From Datura wrightii (lineage: Eukaryota > Streptophyta > Magnoliopsida > Solanales > Solanaceae): DNA of 64,000 bases. The translations under genes were made by a program, and so were the position numbers. The notes beneath the pieces were generated by a model. The model did not search any database and was not told the origin of the DNA. It saw only the letters and a program-made list of their open reading frames with translations. Positions 10,549 through 22,372 of this stretch are shown here, piece by piece. Position 1 is the stretch's first letter, and every line of letters begins with the position of its first letter. Location: NCBI GenBank assembly GCA_035772735.1, contig JASDFA010000018.1, positions 138,699,501-138,763,500 of the forward strand, read 5' to 3'.

Positions 10549-12344
10549 TCAGGGAGTTCCGCCACCCAATTTTTTATGCTTTTTAAATTTCTGTGAACAC
10601 TGGGGACAGTGTTCGAGATAAGTGTGGGGTGGGAGTAGTTAGGTGCTGGTTGTGTTGTTGTGTATGTTCTGTTCTGTTGTTGTGCCTGTGGAAAAATTTT
10701 GTGACCCTGTGATTTGTGATTGTGAAGTTTTTGTTCGGTATTGTAATTAAATGTGAAACTGTTGTGTGTTGCTGAATGTTGCTAGCTGATTTTGTATATA
10801 TTTTTGTTTCATCGAAATGATCAATATTTTTAAAAAAAAATTCAATTCTTGTGTTTCTCGGCGTTTGTTTTCGGTTCTTTTACTGAGAATGGTCCCATTG
10901 AACCGAAGTCTTAGTTAGTGACCGTTCCCTATGATGGATGGATGACGACCATCTTTAGGGAAATGTAGTCGTTAGGAGTAGATTCTTTTCATTTATTTTT
11001 CAGTTGTTTTCTTTTGTGGGTTGCATCCCAAAACCTGTAGTTACTTTATGGTCGCGGAATCCTGATTGCGTGTTATACATGATATTTGAAATGCAAAGGA
11101 GATTCGGATGAAAGCATGCAACTTTTTAAATATGTTGAGATACCTAGGACATGGAGTCGATTCAGTGTGATTGAGGCTTAATGTTTTAATTCTTGTAATT
11201 AGCTGATTGAAGAGTCTGTGAATACATCTTGAATTGAGCATGTGCAATAAGTGTGAAGTGAGGTTTTGTTATTCCATGCTATTGTGAAGTGTCTAGAACT
11301 TGCCTAGTGTGTGTACGAAATGAAATTAAGGAGGTGTATTGTAGGAAAGGATGTAGGCATTTCTTTGTTTTTAACGGAAAGTTTCTCTTTTTTATTATCG
11401 TACCCACCTTGATTGTACACCGTAGTCAGCCCATTGAGCCTTTAGCCTATTATTTTTTTTCTTTTGTCAAAAAGTTGTAAATCGAGCTTAATCCCTTCTT
11501 TTCATTAGCCGTAAATTTGATCCAAAACTCTTAAGCGCTTATGAAGAGAAAATAATTTTCTCAAAGTGTCAAAGAGTGAGAATGGTGAAAAGAAAAGAAA
11601 AGGAGAGTGATGAAAGGAAAGAAAAGGTTGAAGGTGCACTTGTTATGAATAAAATATAATGAAGGTGTATGAATAATCTTTGTTATTGAGTAAAGTGTGC
11701 TTAATAAGATGGGCCAAACTAAAGACAGACTTCAAGAATGGGAGGATGAAGGAAGAAACAATGCCCATGAGTTTGATGGGATTTATTGAAAAGGCGCTTA
11801 AGGATGCTAGTGGCTATTATTGGCTAGCCTAATATTTTCTAGTTCCGTAGCTTATATTACAACCCATTAAAGTCTTACGTGATCTTACATCACACTTCTT
11901 TATATTAGTGGAGTAATACACTAAAGGAAAGCTTATGGTTCGTGACATGATGCATGTGAATTCTTTTGGGAGAGAGAGTGAAATTGTGTCTATATGCCCC
12001 TGCATGTAATCGTTTGAGTTCATGTGATTAAAAAGGGGAAAATTCTCTTGCGTTGTGAGGGAACATGCTTGATGAGAGATTAAGTTTCATGTCGGAAATC
12101 TTGATCAACTGATTTGCATGAGTTTTCCAATATCGAGAGTCGACTCTTAAGTCTATGAGGTCTTGATGCGTTGAAGGTCATTGCATTGATAGGACCATGC
12201 ATGTTTTCTTGATGATTTGCTGTATTAAATAATCGGTATAACCGTAGCTTGAATTGTCGAACCAAAGTAGCCAGGTTGGGGTGTAAATTGCATGAGGTGT
12301 AAAATTGTTGTTCGGGGACGAACAAGGATTTAAGTGTGGGTACG
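10549..12344 (+). other. T2 3' untranslated region
   Basis: 1.8 kb with no credible gene. It holds an AAGTGTGGGGTGGG-like tract at 10620, the block GTGTGAAGTGAGGT (11251-11264) then TCTAGAACTTGCCTAG (11292-11307), also found in beta, a purine-rich stretch (about 11565-11630), and a final GGGGACGAACAAGGATTTAAGTG-like polypurine-type end before the LTR at 12345. The minus-strand fragment in T3 (10014-10370) corresponds to its last part. Confidence 0.65.
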
Positions 12345-13768
12345 TGATCTTGGGCAAATTTATATGCCCAAGTGATACTCAAATGTGTTATTTTAGCCTT
12401 GTTTATCAATCAATGTTTATACATTCTCATGTGATTGATAATAAAATAAGAATTTATACTAACCAACATGATTAGCATTGTTTTGCAGGTGAAATATAAT
12501 TTTGGGAAGCTAAAATGCGTGTTGGGAGAGATCGGGGTTGGACTCGGATATTAGCAAAGGACAAAGCATTGGAAGGCACAAATTAAAGGGGCTCCGTGAT
12601 GGAGTCGTGTCACGCTGCCATCGCGGAGGCCTTCTGCCTGGATAGGGAATTTTTGGCCAAATTCCAGTGAAGGTGCGCGTTGGGGCCGTGGCACGTTGGC
12701 CTAGCCCCGCGTTGCACGCCTTGCCACGTTGGGCCTTATTACGTGGACACTCAATTTCCAGTAAGGGTCCGCGTCAGTGGCGTGTTACGGAGGCAGTGCT
12801 CCGCGATGCACTCCGTGACACGTTGCTTGTTATTCCGGGAAAAATTCCCACTAGTATAAATAGAACAGTTAGGTTCATTTTTAATAATTCTGACTTGGTG
12901 GAGCAAGAACGTGGGTTACAGGCAGTTGAGGGGACGAAAATCTCAGGGTTTTTCTCTCTCTCCTTCTTCTTTAATTCAATTGCTTGTATGTTTAACACTC
13001 ATTTAATGATGTTTAATCCACGAATGAGTAAGTAATTCCTCTTCTTGCTAAGGTTAAGAACAATGGTATTGAAATGTGATTGTTGATTAAGTTGGATTTT
13101 CATCTTTTCTTCCATGGTTGTTCTATTGATTCTTGTTCTTACTGCATTAATGTGTGGCCTATGTTAATGTATATCTAAAAAGTCCGGTTTCACTCGAGAG
13201 AGCAAGAAATTGGAAAGTTGTGAATCAATAGGATATGATCTTTTCTTAGTTTGGGAAAATTGAGAATTGATTTACCTTCAGGATAGAAATATACCTGAAA
13301 GTCGTATTAGTCAATTCAGGAACTGGTTTTGCATGGCTAGAACATGAATTTCGTTTTATCATAGAAGTGTAGGTGGACGGTTCATGATTCTTAAGTTGGG
13401 TTAAATACAAGAGTTTTAATCCATTGGCAATAGTTCTTGACTAGCAACTGGAGGAAAGATTAACCACATTATATTGATAATTTATTTCTTTACATGTTCA
13501 TTTAACCTCAGCATGCTCACATTCATAGTTCAGACTCACGTTAGATATTCGTTTTAGACTTAGCATAAAAATTAGAAATCAAAATATCAAACTCTTCTTT
13601 GCACTGTTGTCTTCATTGTTAGAGTTAAAATATAGTACACTTTAGTAGATTGTTACCTTATCCTAGTCCCTGTGGGATCGATACTTGGCTTACTTAAGCC
13701 ACTTTACTACTTGTTCGACCACGTGCACTTGCGTGTAGCTTTATACCCAAAGCAGAAAAACCCGAACA
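12345..13768 (+). repeat. T2 3' LTR (alpha family, 1424 bp)
   Basis: Starts TGATCTTGGGCA and ends CCCGAACA. The GC-rich CACGGAG/CTCCGTG array is at about 12585-12830, the TATA box (TATAAATAG) at 12855-12863, followed by a CT-rich transcribed leader. The next base, 13769, belongs to another element's protease gene. Confidence 0.9.
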
Positions 13769-14353
13769 ACCCCGATAAGCCAAATTTATGAAGGACCTCG
13801 TCACCAGAAAGAGAACCGTAAGTTTGAAACTGGCTGATAATCTTCACCACTGCGGTGCCATCACTACCAGGGTCCTAGCACAGAAAAAGGAAGACCCAGG
13901 TGCATTAACTATACCTTGCACCATTGGGGAGGTTGAGTTTATAAAGGCACTTTGTGACTTGGGAGCTAGCATAAATCTGATGCTGCTAGCAGTATTTTAA
14001 AATTTAAGCTTGGGAACCCCCACACCGACTTTGATGTGGCTACGGATGGCTGACGAATAGTTAAAAAATTGGTGGGGATATTGTTTGATTTGTTAGTCAA
14101 AGTGGATAAGTTCATATTCCTAGCAGACTTCGTGATTCTGGATTGCGAAGTCGATTCAGAGTTCCCCATTATTTTGGGGTGACCATTCCTTGCAATAGGT
14201 AGGGCCCTAGTTGTTGTGAAAGCAGGGCAGCTGAAATTTTGGTTAAACAAGAAAGAGGTTACCGTCAGCATTAGCTGGACCATGAAACACCCCAAGGAAT
14301 TCGGCATAATTTATGCATTGGAGGATGGAGAAGAGTCACTTGACAAATTCTGA
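13769..14353 (+). pseudogene. gag-pro: Beta protease, 3' part of gag-protease ORF1
   Basis: Aspartic protease end of an Athila-like polyprotein. The frame opens at the PRYAKFMKDL-like segment, directly at the T2 junction, with TAA replacing the Tyr codon. DNLHHCGAITTRVL, KKEDPGALTIPCTIG and the active-site motif ALCDLGASINLM (about 13950-13985) are clear. Further stops and frameshifts follow, including TAA after LLAVF (13998) and a TGA where GRPFLA is expected (about 14180). The end, IYALEDGEESLDKF then TGA at 14351-14353, is acidic like the ends of the alpha and epsilon ORF1. Older than T2 by number of lesions. Confidence 0.8.
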
Positions 14354-14516
14354 GTAGTTAAGTGACTTGCATCATGCCACGGTGTTAAATCGGGCGCTGC
14401 ATATGAGGCAACCCATGGAGGTGCTTTGGTGAAGTCGGAGTTGCCAAAACACCCACATCATGTCGCGAAGGCTGCAACGTTAACTCAAGCATTTCTTGGG
14501 AGGCAACCCAATTTGT
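14354..14516 (+). other. Conserved post-protease block (beta, two copies)
   Basis: Two related units: about 14370-14416 (CATGCCACGGTGTTAAAT, GGGCGCTGCAT, GAGGCAACCC) and 14456-14516 (CATGTCGCGAAGG, ACGTTAACTCAAGC, TTGGGAGGCAACCCAA). The second can fold as a 5-bp stem with loop AGGCAA. The doubling is particular to beta in this window. Confidence 0.6.
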
Positions 14517-15753
14517 AAATGTAATAAAAAGTTAGTGTTAACGTTTGTTGATGGGTGCAGGTGATTAAGATGGAAAATCTGAAGTTGGAACCAAAAACTG
14601 GAACTTCAGTTCTGGTGCAAACAAATCACAGAACGAGTCGTCACCTGACTTGACGACTCATTTAGCTAGTCGTGAAGAGAACTGAAGAAAACAGGGGAGC
14701 AATGGGTGACTTCACTGATCATTTCTCCATAAAACGAATCGTTTAGTCCCCCGTCAAGTACACTGGATCAAAGCTGAAACTTAAAGAAAAAGGGTGATGA
14801 TGGATCAGTCAACAAATCATTGGGAAACTAAACAAGTCGTTAAGTGACCCATCCTGAAATTATAACAGGCAAAGGACCACGACTCAAGGAATGACTCGTT
14901 GGGTAACACCACGAGTCTTTACATGATTCGTCATGTCCCCAGGTAAGTTGACCTAACCTGACCCACGAATGTAAATTGGAAAAAGTTAAAAATTAGAACT
15001 AAAGAATCCCATTGCATTGAATACTCCCTTTTAAAATCACTTCAAATTTCCCTCTTCTCTTCTTCCCCTTCTTCACGCAAACCCTTCGAAAAAACACCAT
15101 TGAAATACCTTCATCACTGCACACACATTTGTTGAAGCATAAGCACAACGGCTATTGCACTCCATCTATGACAAATTACATTATAAGTAATCTTCCCCAC
15201 ACAAAAACTTGGAATAATTGTTGAATTCAATCAAGAAATTTTGAAAACCCATGAATTGGTGAGCTTGAATGATTGTTTGATTTACATTGTGTTCCTACGT
15301 GCCTAGTGATGTAGATAAACCCTAGGAAGTATAAAACATGGATTTTCGATCATGTAGTCACCAGGGTTGATGATTAAATTGAAGTTGTGTGTTGTTGAAT
15401 TGTAAACTGGAAAGAAGAAGAAGATGAACATGAACTCTTGAGCACGAGCCACATCATGAGTCGTTGGGTCACCAAACGATTCGTCATGTAGCCCATGTTG
15501 AGTGGAAACTTCTTAGGTAGTGTACTTGATCAGTGACCTAACGACTCGTTGCCTCTGGTAATAACTCGTTGGGACAAATCATCAAGTACACTGGACCTAT
15601 TTGAAAAATGTCCAACCTGGGGTAGCGAGTTACCTCACGAATCATTTCCAAAGGCAATGACTCGTTTAGTCACCCGTCAGGACCACTGGCACCAGTTTCA
15701 ATTATTTTCTTTTTCATTTTCTCTTGTGTACTAACATGGTTTCCACAGGCACA
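14517..15753 (+). promoter_or_regulatory. Beta spacer: putative internal promoter, leader and intron of ORF2
   Basis: No coding frame. Two arrays of the ACGACTCGT/ACGAGTCGT word, about 14625-14940 and 15430-15690, match the array in the beta LTR. After the first array come AT-rich sequence with TTTTAAAATC and a strong CT-rich tract (about 15048-15082: TTTCCCTCTTCTCTTCTTCC), as in plant 5' leaders. ATTG|GTGAGC at 15259 is donor-like, and TTTCCACAG at 15748 is acceptor-like, followed by GCACA and the ORF2 ATG. The predicted intron is 490 bp. Function is inferred from layout. Confidence 0.45.
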
Positions 15754-17945
15754 ATGGCTCCATGAGGCACACCAAAGAAGGGTCAAACCAAAAAGCAGGT
15801 ATCGGAGCGCAACCAACCATCATACAAAATGCTACGAGATGATCCATCCTCCTCTGAAGAGTTGAGTGGCTCTAAAGAGGAATATAAAGTGTCGGAGAAG
15901 CAGCTGGTGCGGAGGACGACCAGGGCTAGGGCTCAACAAAGTTCAAATCCGACAGTCTGGTCGATACTCCCACTCCACTAGCAAGAGATCCATCCAGCCG
16001 CACTAATGAAAGTGCTAGGGTTGCTGCTACACCTGTTCCGGAGGTTCCCACAGCTGGGCACAATACAGAGAGAGTAAATGAGTCGCTTTCCCAGCGAGGG
16101 GACTCGGACAATGAGCTGACTGAGACATCGGCCACATTGAATGAGCAATCAAGAAATGTGAGGAGTTGGTGTGTCCACAGTATGCGGGCTATATACAATA
16201 GAGATATTGCTCAAAATGACAAAGGCAATACGAAGAGGAACATTTATGAGGAGCCAAGGCTGATCACCACCGGGTTGAAAGATCTTCCGGAGCTACAAGC
16301 AGTATTTGAAAAATACAAGTTGGGGTGGTTGACAGAGCCTTCAGGAAGCTATAGCCCATTCTTAGTTCTCGAGTTCTATGCAGCATATGCAACCACCTAG
16401 CAGCGTTTGGTGCTAGGAGGCCAGTATTGAAATAAGCGGCCTACCTTGAATCAAGTGATGGTGCGTGAGACCTCAGTTGACATATCTTAGGAGACAATTT
16501 CTAGGATGCTGTACAGGCCTGAATATCGAGCCTCGATGAACACGACAGAGTTTGATCACAGGTTATCCGAGTTACAAAAAGTCAAAACAGAGAAGTTGAA
16601 TATCACGGAGCAGATACAATAGTACACTTGGTTTTCCCTCATTATTGCCAAAAAGGGGTCATTAGTTGAATGGCTGCATGGTACTGAGTCATAGATAAAG
16701 AAGGCTACTTTGAATTTCTAGGCTAAATTTTTGTGGTCACTGGTGAGGCATAGGCTGGTACCAACAAGCAATGACAATATACTCTCACCCGACAGAGCAG
16801 CACTGGTAGCCAGCATCATGGAGGGGTACGCAATAAATTTCCAATGGTTCATCATTGAGGAGATTTGGGAGCGGGCTGTAAATGATGGAACAATGATTCC
16901 CTTCCCATGCTTGATTGATAGACTCTGTAGCGAGTCTCGAGTACTAGAATTTCCATCAGTTGATCAAAGAGTGGTGTTTTAGAAGATTACTGATATCGGG
17001 TGGATTAGAGATGATACAAACCCGGTATCAAAGGTAAGGACTCAGAGATCCGCATCTGCTGAAGTAACCATAATAGCAAAGGTATTTGGAAGCAGGATGC
17101 AGACCGATGCAGCACAGTTTGCCGAGTTAGCGGCCGAGCCCTCTGAGGGCAAAGATATAGGTAGCCAGGATGAGGCTACAGATGCAGCGAATGCCTCCAC
17201 ACATGCCAATGTTCCGGAATCATCATCTACAGCAGAAGCAACACCCATACCATCAGTCGCACTGCCACAATCCAGCACAACCGACCTAGTCACGATCTCG
17301 CAGGAGTTTTTGGTTGATATGGCTAGGCGGCTGGCTAAAGCAAAGAAGTAGCAGGCACACACAGCTCTATAGGTCAAAGTTTAGATGGAGCAGGTTAAGC
17401 CGTAGGTGTCAAAGGAGTTGTAGACATTGTCCAGTTTGGTGCATGGGTGACTGGAAGCTTTTGAGAGAAGGTTGGACGAGTGCCTTGCACAGTTAAAGGA
17501 GCCAGAGTTATCTTGATGGTACGCAGAGCTGGGAGTATTATGATCTGAGGTGCGGGACTTAACCGCACGATAGACAACTGTGGTATCTCCACCCGTACTC
17601 CCCGTGATCGATGATAAGTTTGAGGAAGAGCTACCACCTATTTTTGATTTCATCACGGAGGAGCCAGTGGCACATGCAAAGGGAAAGAGGCCTCATGAGG
17701 AGGCAAGTGATGATGTTGATACATCTCTGCTCCATTAGAAAAAACTGGAGCAGAGTGAGATGGAGATAGCGCTGCACGAATCAAGAGAGGAGGCTCGACT
17801 GAGAGCCAAGACTAAGGCAGCAAGAGCTCGTGCTGAAGGAAGGAGCTTAGTTGGATCTGAGAATGCACTTGTTCAAGCCGACAATATTGGAGTAGATGTT
17901 GGAGGCGTATTTACACCCTCCACCGACCAGGTAGCTAACACCTAG
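15754..17945 (+). pseudogene. Beta ORF2: PTP-like protein, decayed
   Basis: ATG at 15754 follows AG|GCACA, the same context as in T2. Codon 4 is TGA (15763), probably from CGA. A Ser/Glu-rich N-terminus precedes the conserved core: GLKDLPELQAVFEKYKLGWL and FLVLEFYAAYA (about 16275-16395), then RHRLVPTSNDNILSPDRAAL, INFQWFIIEEIWERA, and IPFPCLIDRLC (16740-16950). These are standard for the plant transposon protein domain. A Glu/Ala-rich tail with KAKKARAEGRS-like coiled sequence runs to TAG at 17943-17945. At least six stops or frameshifts interrupt it. Function unknown; the ORF is 3' of gag-protease, where some gypsy elements carry env-like genes. Confidence 0.7.
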
Positions 17946-19556
17946 GTCACACAAGTATGTCTCCTATTCCCTTAGTTTCTGTCTTGTATATATATGTGTC
18001 GAGGACGACGCATCCTTTTTTGATGGGGGTGGGGAGGGATACCTGTGCATCTGTTTTGCTGAACATAACCCAAGGATTTTTCTTGCCGGATAACTTTTCC
18101 CTCGGGTGTTCAATATCAAGTAGAACTGGCATGTTTAGGATTTTATTTTATGTTTTTGTTTTTTTTTATCAGTCAGAAGAAAGTTAGGAAAACTTAAAGT
18201 AGTCAAGAGCTAAAATTGTCTGAAAAATCTTGATTTTTGATGATTTGATACCCTTAAAAAAAATTTTGTATATGTGTATGTGAGAGTTGACAAATATGAC
18301 CTTTGTGAATCTTTGTATGGCATGGGAACTGTGAATTTGTTTACCATTGTATGGTTGTACCTGAACTAGCGATTAGTAGAATTGATGATGTTGATTGGTG
18401 CTATGTGTGAAGTGAGGTCTGATAGTTGAATTCGGTTGCGTGTGTCAATCTAGAACTTTCCTAGTTAGTCGTACCGATATAGAGGATAAGGAACTAGAAA
18501 AGGATCATAGGCCATTTTTGATTTATGAATCCACTTTAGCATAAAAGACCTACCAAAGTGAATAAAATCCCTTGACCCAAATGTTTGAGCTTTAATTGAC
18601 CTTTCTTTTCATTCACCCCAATTCACCTACCTGATTTTATTATGAATGGACCTGTTTTGGCCCTGGTCCCTCCTTGGACATTGTGAACTTTAACTCAGAA
18701 AATCGTCAATGTTGAGGGTGGCTATGATAGGGGTGAGTAAGAAGAGTCGGGTGGAAGTAAAGTTGGGTAATGAAAAAGAAGAAAAAAGAGCGGGTGCGGT
18801 ATGTATGATGAAAAAATAAAAATTTAAATTTTTTTTTGTAGTTGTCAAAAAAATAGAAATAAAAGAAAAGAAGAATAATGTGTGACGTCAAAAAGTTTTT
18901 GTTAAGTAAAAAGTGACCGCATTCGTAGTGTCTAAAGCAAAGAAAAGGAAAAGAAAAAAAAGGAAAAAGGGAGAAAATCGAAATAAAGGTGAAAAGTGGA
19001 GTAAAAAACCTTGTGCCAAGGAGGGTTGAGCTATGAAAATCCATATGTACCATACCCAATCCTGAGCGTACATTACAACCTGAGAATGTCCTATAGTGAT
19101 CCTAGTTATTTATCCGAAAATCGAGGTATTGAATGTAAAGGCAAGCCTATGGTATTGTATGATACAATTTGAATTTCTTTGTGATAGTGAGTGGATCTTA
19201 CCTAGTCCCAAGAAAAATATACCGAGATAATCATATACATATGTGTGAGTGTGGTACTTCTTTGAGGTGAGAACACTTGGTCAACAAAATCGTCTGCAAA
19301 TTGTCTAGGCAGTGTTATAGATTTTTGTGCGTGGTTGCAGGTCACAGTATTTTTCCATGTTTCGATTCCTCTGTGTTATGGTTAGAAATTTTGCATAGGC
19401 ATAGTGTTTTGAGTTTATATGATGAGGGAGGGGTTAAAAAATTTGATTTTGATGACTGTTGCAAGTTTCCTAAAGTTTTTCCGATTAAAGCATCGAAGTA
19501 GATTGTTTTGTTTTGTTTTTGCCTGAGGACATGCAAAAGTTCTAAGTTGAGGGTGT
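17946..19556 (+). other. Beta 3' untranslated region
   Basis: 1.6 kb without a credible gene. GTGTGAAGTGAGGT (18405-18418) and TCTAGAACTTTCCTAG (18449-18464) match the alpha 3' region in order, though spacing is a little longer. A purine-rich stretch (about 18940-18985) also has an alpha counterpart. The end, GAGGACATGCAAAAG then TAAGTTGAGGGTGT, is the polypurine-type end before the LTR. Confidence 0.6.
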
Positions 19557-21071
19557 TGATGTCCCGTGATTTTATGGAGCTTTCGATGCTTGAAACCATG
19601 AAATTATGCACATTCCAGGTACGTTTATATGGGTATAAGGTATTTTGTGCGTAATGTGCAGGAAAATAGGTCTGGAAGTAATTTTGGTCGAATTAATGCT
19701 GAGCCCAACTGAAAGACGGCTAGGTACTTAACGAGTCATTGGCAGGAGGCACAACTCGTCATTTGAGGCGTGGCAAAAAGATGAAGTTTTGAAGAAGTAA
19801 AACAATGCAGTTAGTAACGAGTCATGAGGTACATTGTTAGGTTCTAAAGAGAAAAATTCACCCAAGTTTCCAGAGGAGTTAACGACTGACATCACGAGTC
19901 GTTGCCTAAAGGAACGACTTGTTGGCAAGCTACTGGAGCTATCCGTGAAGAGCACTGGAATTTCTGAGGAAGTAGATCACGAGGGACCTAACGACTCATG
20001 CTAAGGCATGATGAGTTGTTAAGTGACCCGTTGCCAGGCCTGGGTAAGTTGCTGAGGACAATTGATTGAAAGCAAGGTACGACTCGTAAGAAGGCCTAAC
20101 GATCCGTCACACGGCCCGTTGCCACTGCCGACCTCATTTCCATATTTATTTAGGAAAAGGATTTCTTTTTGGTTTGTTTTAGGAGAATGTTCATAGGACG
20201 ATATTTCTGAGAATCTTGAGTGATATTTTTAAGAAAGTTTTCATACAATTGTTCTTGATTCAAGATACGAAAGCTACATTGGAATTTTATTCAATCTACT
20301 TGGTTTTTATTCTACAATACTTTGTAAGTTGAAGTTATGATTTCTTCTATATTTTGTGATTGCAATAACACAAACATGAGTAGCTAAACCCATAAACTAG
20401 GTTTGTGGAAACCAAGATGAATTATCACACATAGGTAAAAATACTTAGTGATTCTTGAATGAAGTTGTATGCATGTATTGTTTTTCCCTTCGTTTTAATT
20501 GATTCTTGATGGTTGCAAATGTTAGGACTTACCTTATTCTTACTTGCCAGATCAAGGAGGTAAACAATGGGAAAAAACGATTAACAACGGATATTTGAGA
20601 CTACGAATCCTCATCTAATAGCTTGAACTTGTCCAAGGGATAGCTAATCCGATATTAAGGGTAATGGTCAACTAAAGTACAGTCGTATACAGACCAAGTT
20701 GCGTGGTGAAAATTACCTAGATAGGGGACCAACCATTTAGGTGAACCTAACTTACCAATATTGCATGTTAAACACCAGAAAAGATCACTAGTGTATAATC
20801 CTTGTGGTTATGATATCTTGGGGAACATAATCCTAGTCTAGTCGTAAATTGAATATAAACACAATTTTATACAAGCATTCATTAATTTTACTTATGTTAT
20901 TATGCCATATTTCCCCCCTTAAGAAATAAGTCAATCAATAGTAATAGTTATTCGCATTAACCTAAGTTCTTACCATATTCCCTATGGGATCGACCTCAAC
21001 CTTCGTTGGGTTCTATATTTGACAATCGACCGCTTATATCTCCATTGTGAGGTGTAATTTTGGCGACATCA
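19557..21071 (+). repeat. Beta 3' LTR (1515 bp)
   Basis: Starts TGATGTC and ends GACATCA, a 7-bp terminal inverted repeat. The U3 holds an array of ACGAGTC/GACTCGT words (about 19725-20130), followed by a TATA-like CATATTTATTT (about 20139-20150). The U5 end (CCTATGGGATCGACCTCAAC, TTGACAATCGACCGC) is typical of plant gypsy LTRs of this branch. Confidence 0.8.
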
Positions 21072-22372
21072 TTAACCCAATGGATGAAATTCCTATTCTT
21101 TACATGGGTATGATCTAAATATGTTTTTACTACTGAATTATGAATGATGCGCAAGTTTTACATTTTTTTCCATTATAATCATGTTTCAAGCATTATAAAT
21201 TAAAATGCCCATTTATGAGAAGTTCATGAAAGTTGAGATTTATGATGAATGTCCAAGTATGATGAGGTATTACTGATTAAAAGCATGTTTTCAAGTGAAT
21301 TGAGTATTTTAAGGCATGTTAATGTATCCAGCAATGCCCATATGTTCAAGTATTATTTATGACTTAAAGAATTAAGCTTACCACATGGTTTTGGAGCCAA
21401 GACTCCCAATTATTTTCAGTTTGTGGTATGGTTTGAGCTAAATCTTCTCATATATGATTTCAGATTTGAGATGTATTTGACTATTGAGCTTCTTTGAAAA
21501 ATGACGGAGAGCATATGCATTTTTGGAGTAGTGTCTAGCACCGAGTAGGCTAAGGGTCGATCACGTTATGCCTCAGAACTATGCACCAATGTAGGTTATT
21601 ACTTGTATATATATACTATTTTCGGGCCTTCCTAATGAGCTATCCCCTGCCCCGATTGGGCTTTGAGCTTGATATCGATATCATGGTATCGTCCTTAGCC
21701 TAGACAAGGCTTTGGACGGCTCTACCCACTTGAATGTGATAGTTGGGACCACATAAGCTCTATAGTGGTATGTCAGTTATAAGATGAGTCTCCCATTATT
21801 CCTCATGATTTCAGTTATGCATGTTTATTACTCATGATATATATATTTATTTATATATATTTATATATATATGTTCTAAAAGAGATTTGACCCAATGTTT
21901 AGTTTTACTTATGATTATTAGATTTAAGCTTTGTGTCATCCAATTTAGTTATGATGTTATGTTATGTTAAAATCATGATTTCAGAAAGCATTCAATCCCT
22001 ACTATCATATTCTTGTTCTAATCATGTTTTATATTATGCATGTTTTAAATTCTATTTTTACTTATTTAAGCAGTTTTACTTACCTTGCATAATCTGTATA
22101 TTCCATATACCGTCCGCATACTCTATGTTGTATCGTTTTATGATATAGGCTCTAATCTTCAGACTCAGCCCCACCACTAGCTAGCTTTCGGAGTTAGCAT
22201 CAGTCCCTGTTGATGAGTCCTCATTTGTTGAGGACCCCTATTTTATTTAGTTATGTTGTGTATATTCAGTTCCAAACTTAGAGAGTTAGTTGGTGTATTG
22301 TCCTATCAACTCATTAGACTTAGAGGCTTTTCAGACAACAAATTGTATTCAGCTTTAGACTCATGATGTACT
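21072..22372 (+). repeat. C1: gamma chromovirus LTR, first part
   Basis: Aligns with the 5' LTR of C2 (42139-43647): GCCCATTTATGAGAAGTTCATGAA, the TGTCTAGCACCGAGTAGGCTAAGGG-like block, TTACTTACCTTGCATAATC and the CAACTCATTAGACTTAGAGGCTT segment are shared. The U3 start is missing because beta sits there. The LTR breaks at 22372, where D begins, and resumes at 35724. It includes an AT microsatellite at 21838-21872. Confidence 0.75.
21838..21872. repeat. AT microsatellite
   Basis: Imperfect TATATTTAT repeats, about 35 bp, inside the C1 LTR. Confidence 0.8.

Larger units (their letters stand above)
3793..13768 (+). mobile_element. T2: alpha-family non-autonomous element (gag-protease plus ORF2)
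   Basis: T2 begins within its leader, because T1 is inserted there, and ends with a complete 3' LTR. The order is leader, gag-protease (3979-6266), conserved block, promoter-like spacer, PTP-like ORF2 (7498-10548, split by T3), 1.8 kb 3' region, purine-rich tract and LTR. Only about 1.2 kb separates protease from ORF2, with no reverse transcriptase, RNase H or integrase motif in any frame. At 13769 a different family resumes in the middle of its protease gene, so T2 most likely inserted into beta, with ACCCC (13769-13773) as predicted target duplication. Confidence 0.85.
13769..21071 (+). mobile_element. Beta: second non-autonomous Athila/Tat-like element
   Basis: Visible from the middle of its protease (its left part is displaced by T2) to a complete 3' LTR. 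Order: protease end, conserved blocks, spacer with repeat arrays, PTP-like ORF2, 1.6 kb 3' region, purine-rich end, LTR (19557-21071). The plan is the same as T2 with different sequence, and again no reverse transcriptase or integrase between protease and ORF2. It ends with TTAAC (21072-21076), the predicted target duplication, after which a gamma LTR resumes in mid-sequence. Confidence 0.8.

Noticed and set aside
18706..19073. Minus-strand Phe/Leu-rich ORFs as a membrane protein
   Set aside because: They are the complement of a purine-rich 3' region of beta, low in complexity, and run against the element.
21056..21080. TTTTGGCGACATCATT after the beta LTR as a primer binding site
   Set aside because: It begins like TTTTGGCGCCATTG, but the LTR terminal repeat TGATGTC/GACATCA places the LTR end inside it (21071), and gamma LTR sequence follows, not a leader.
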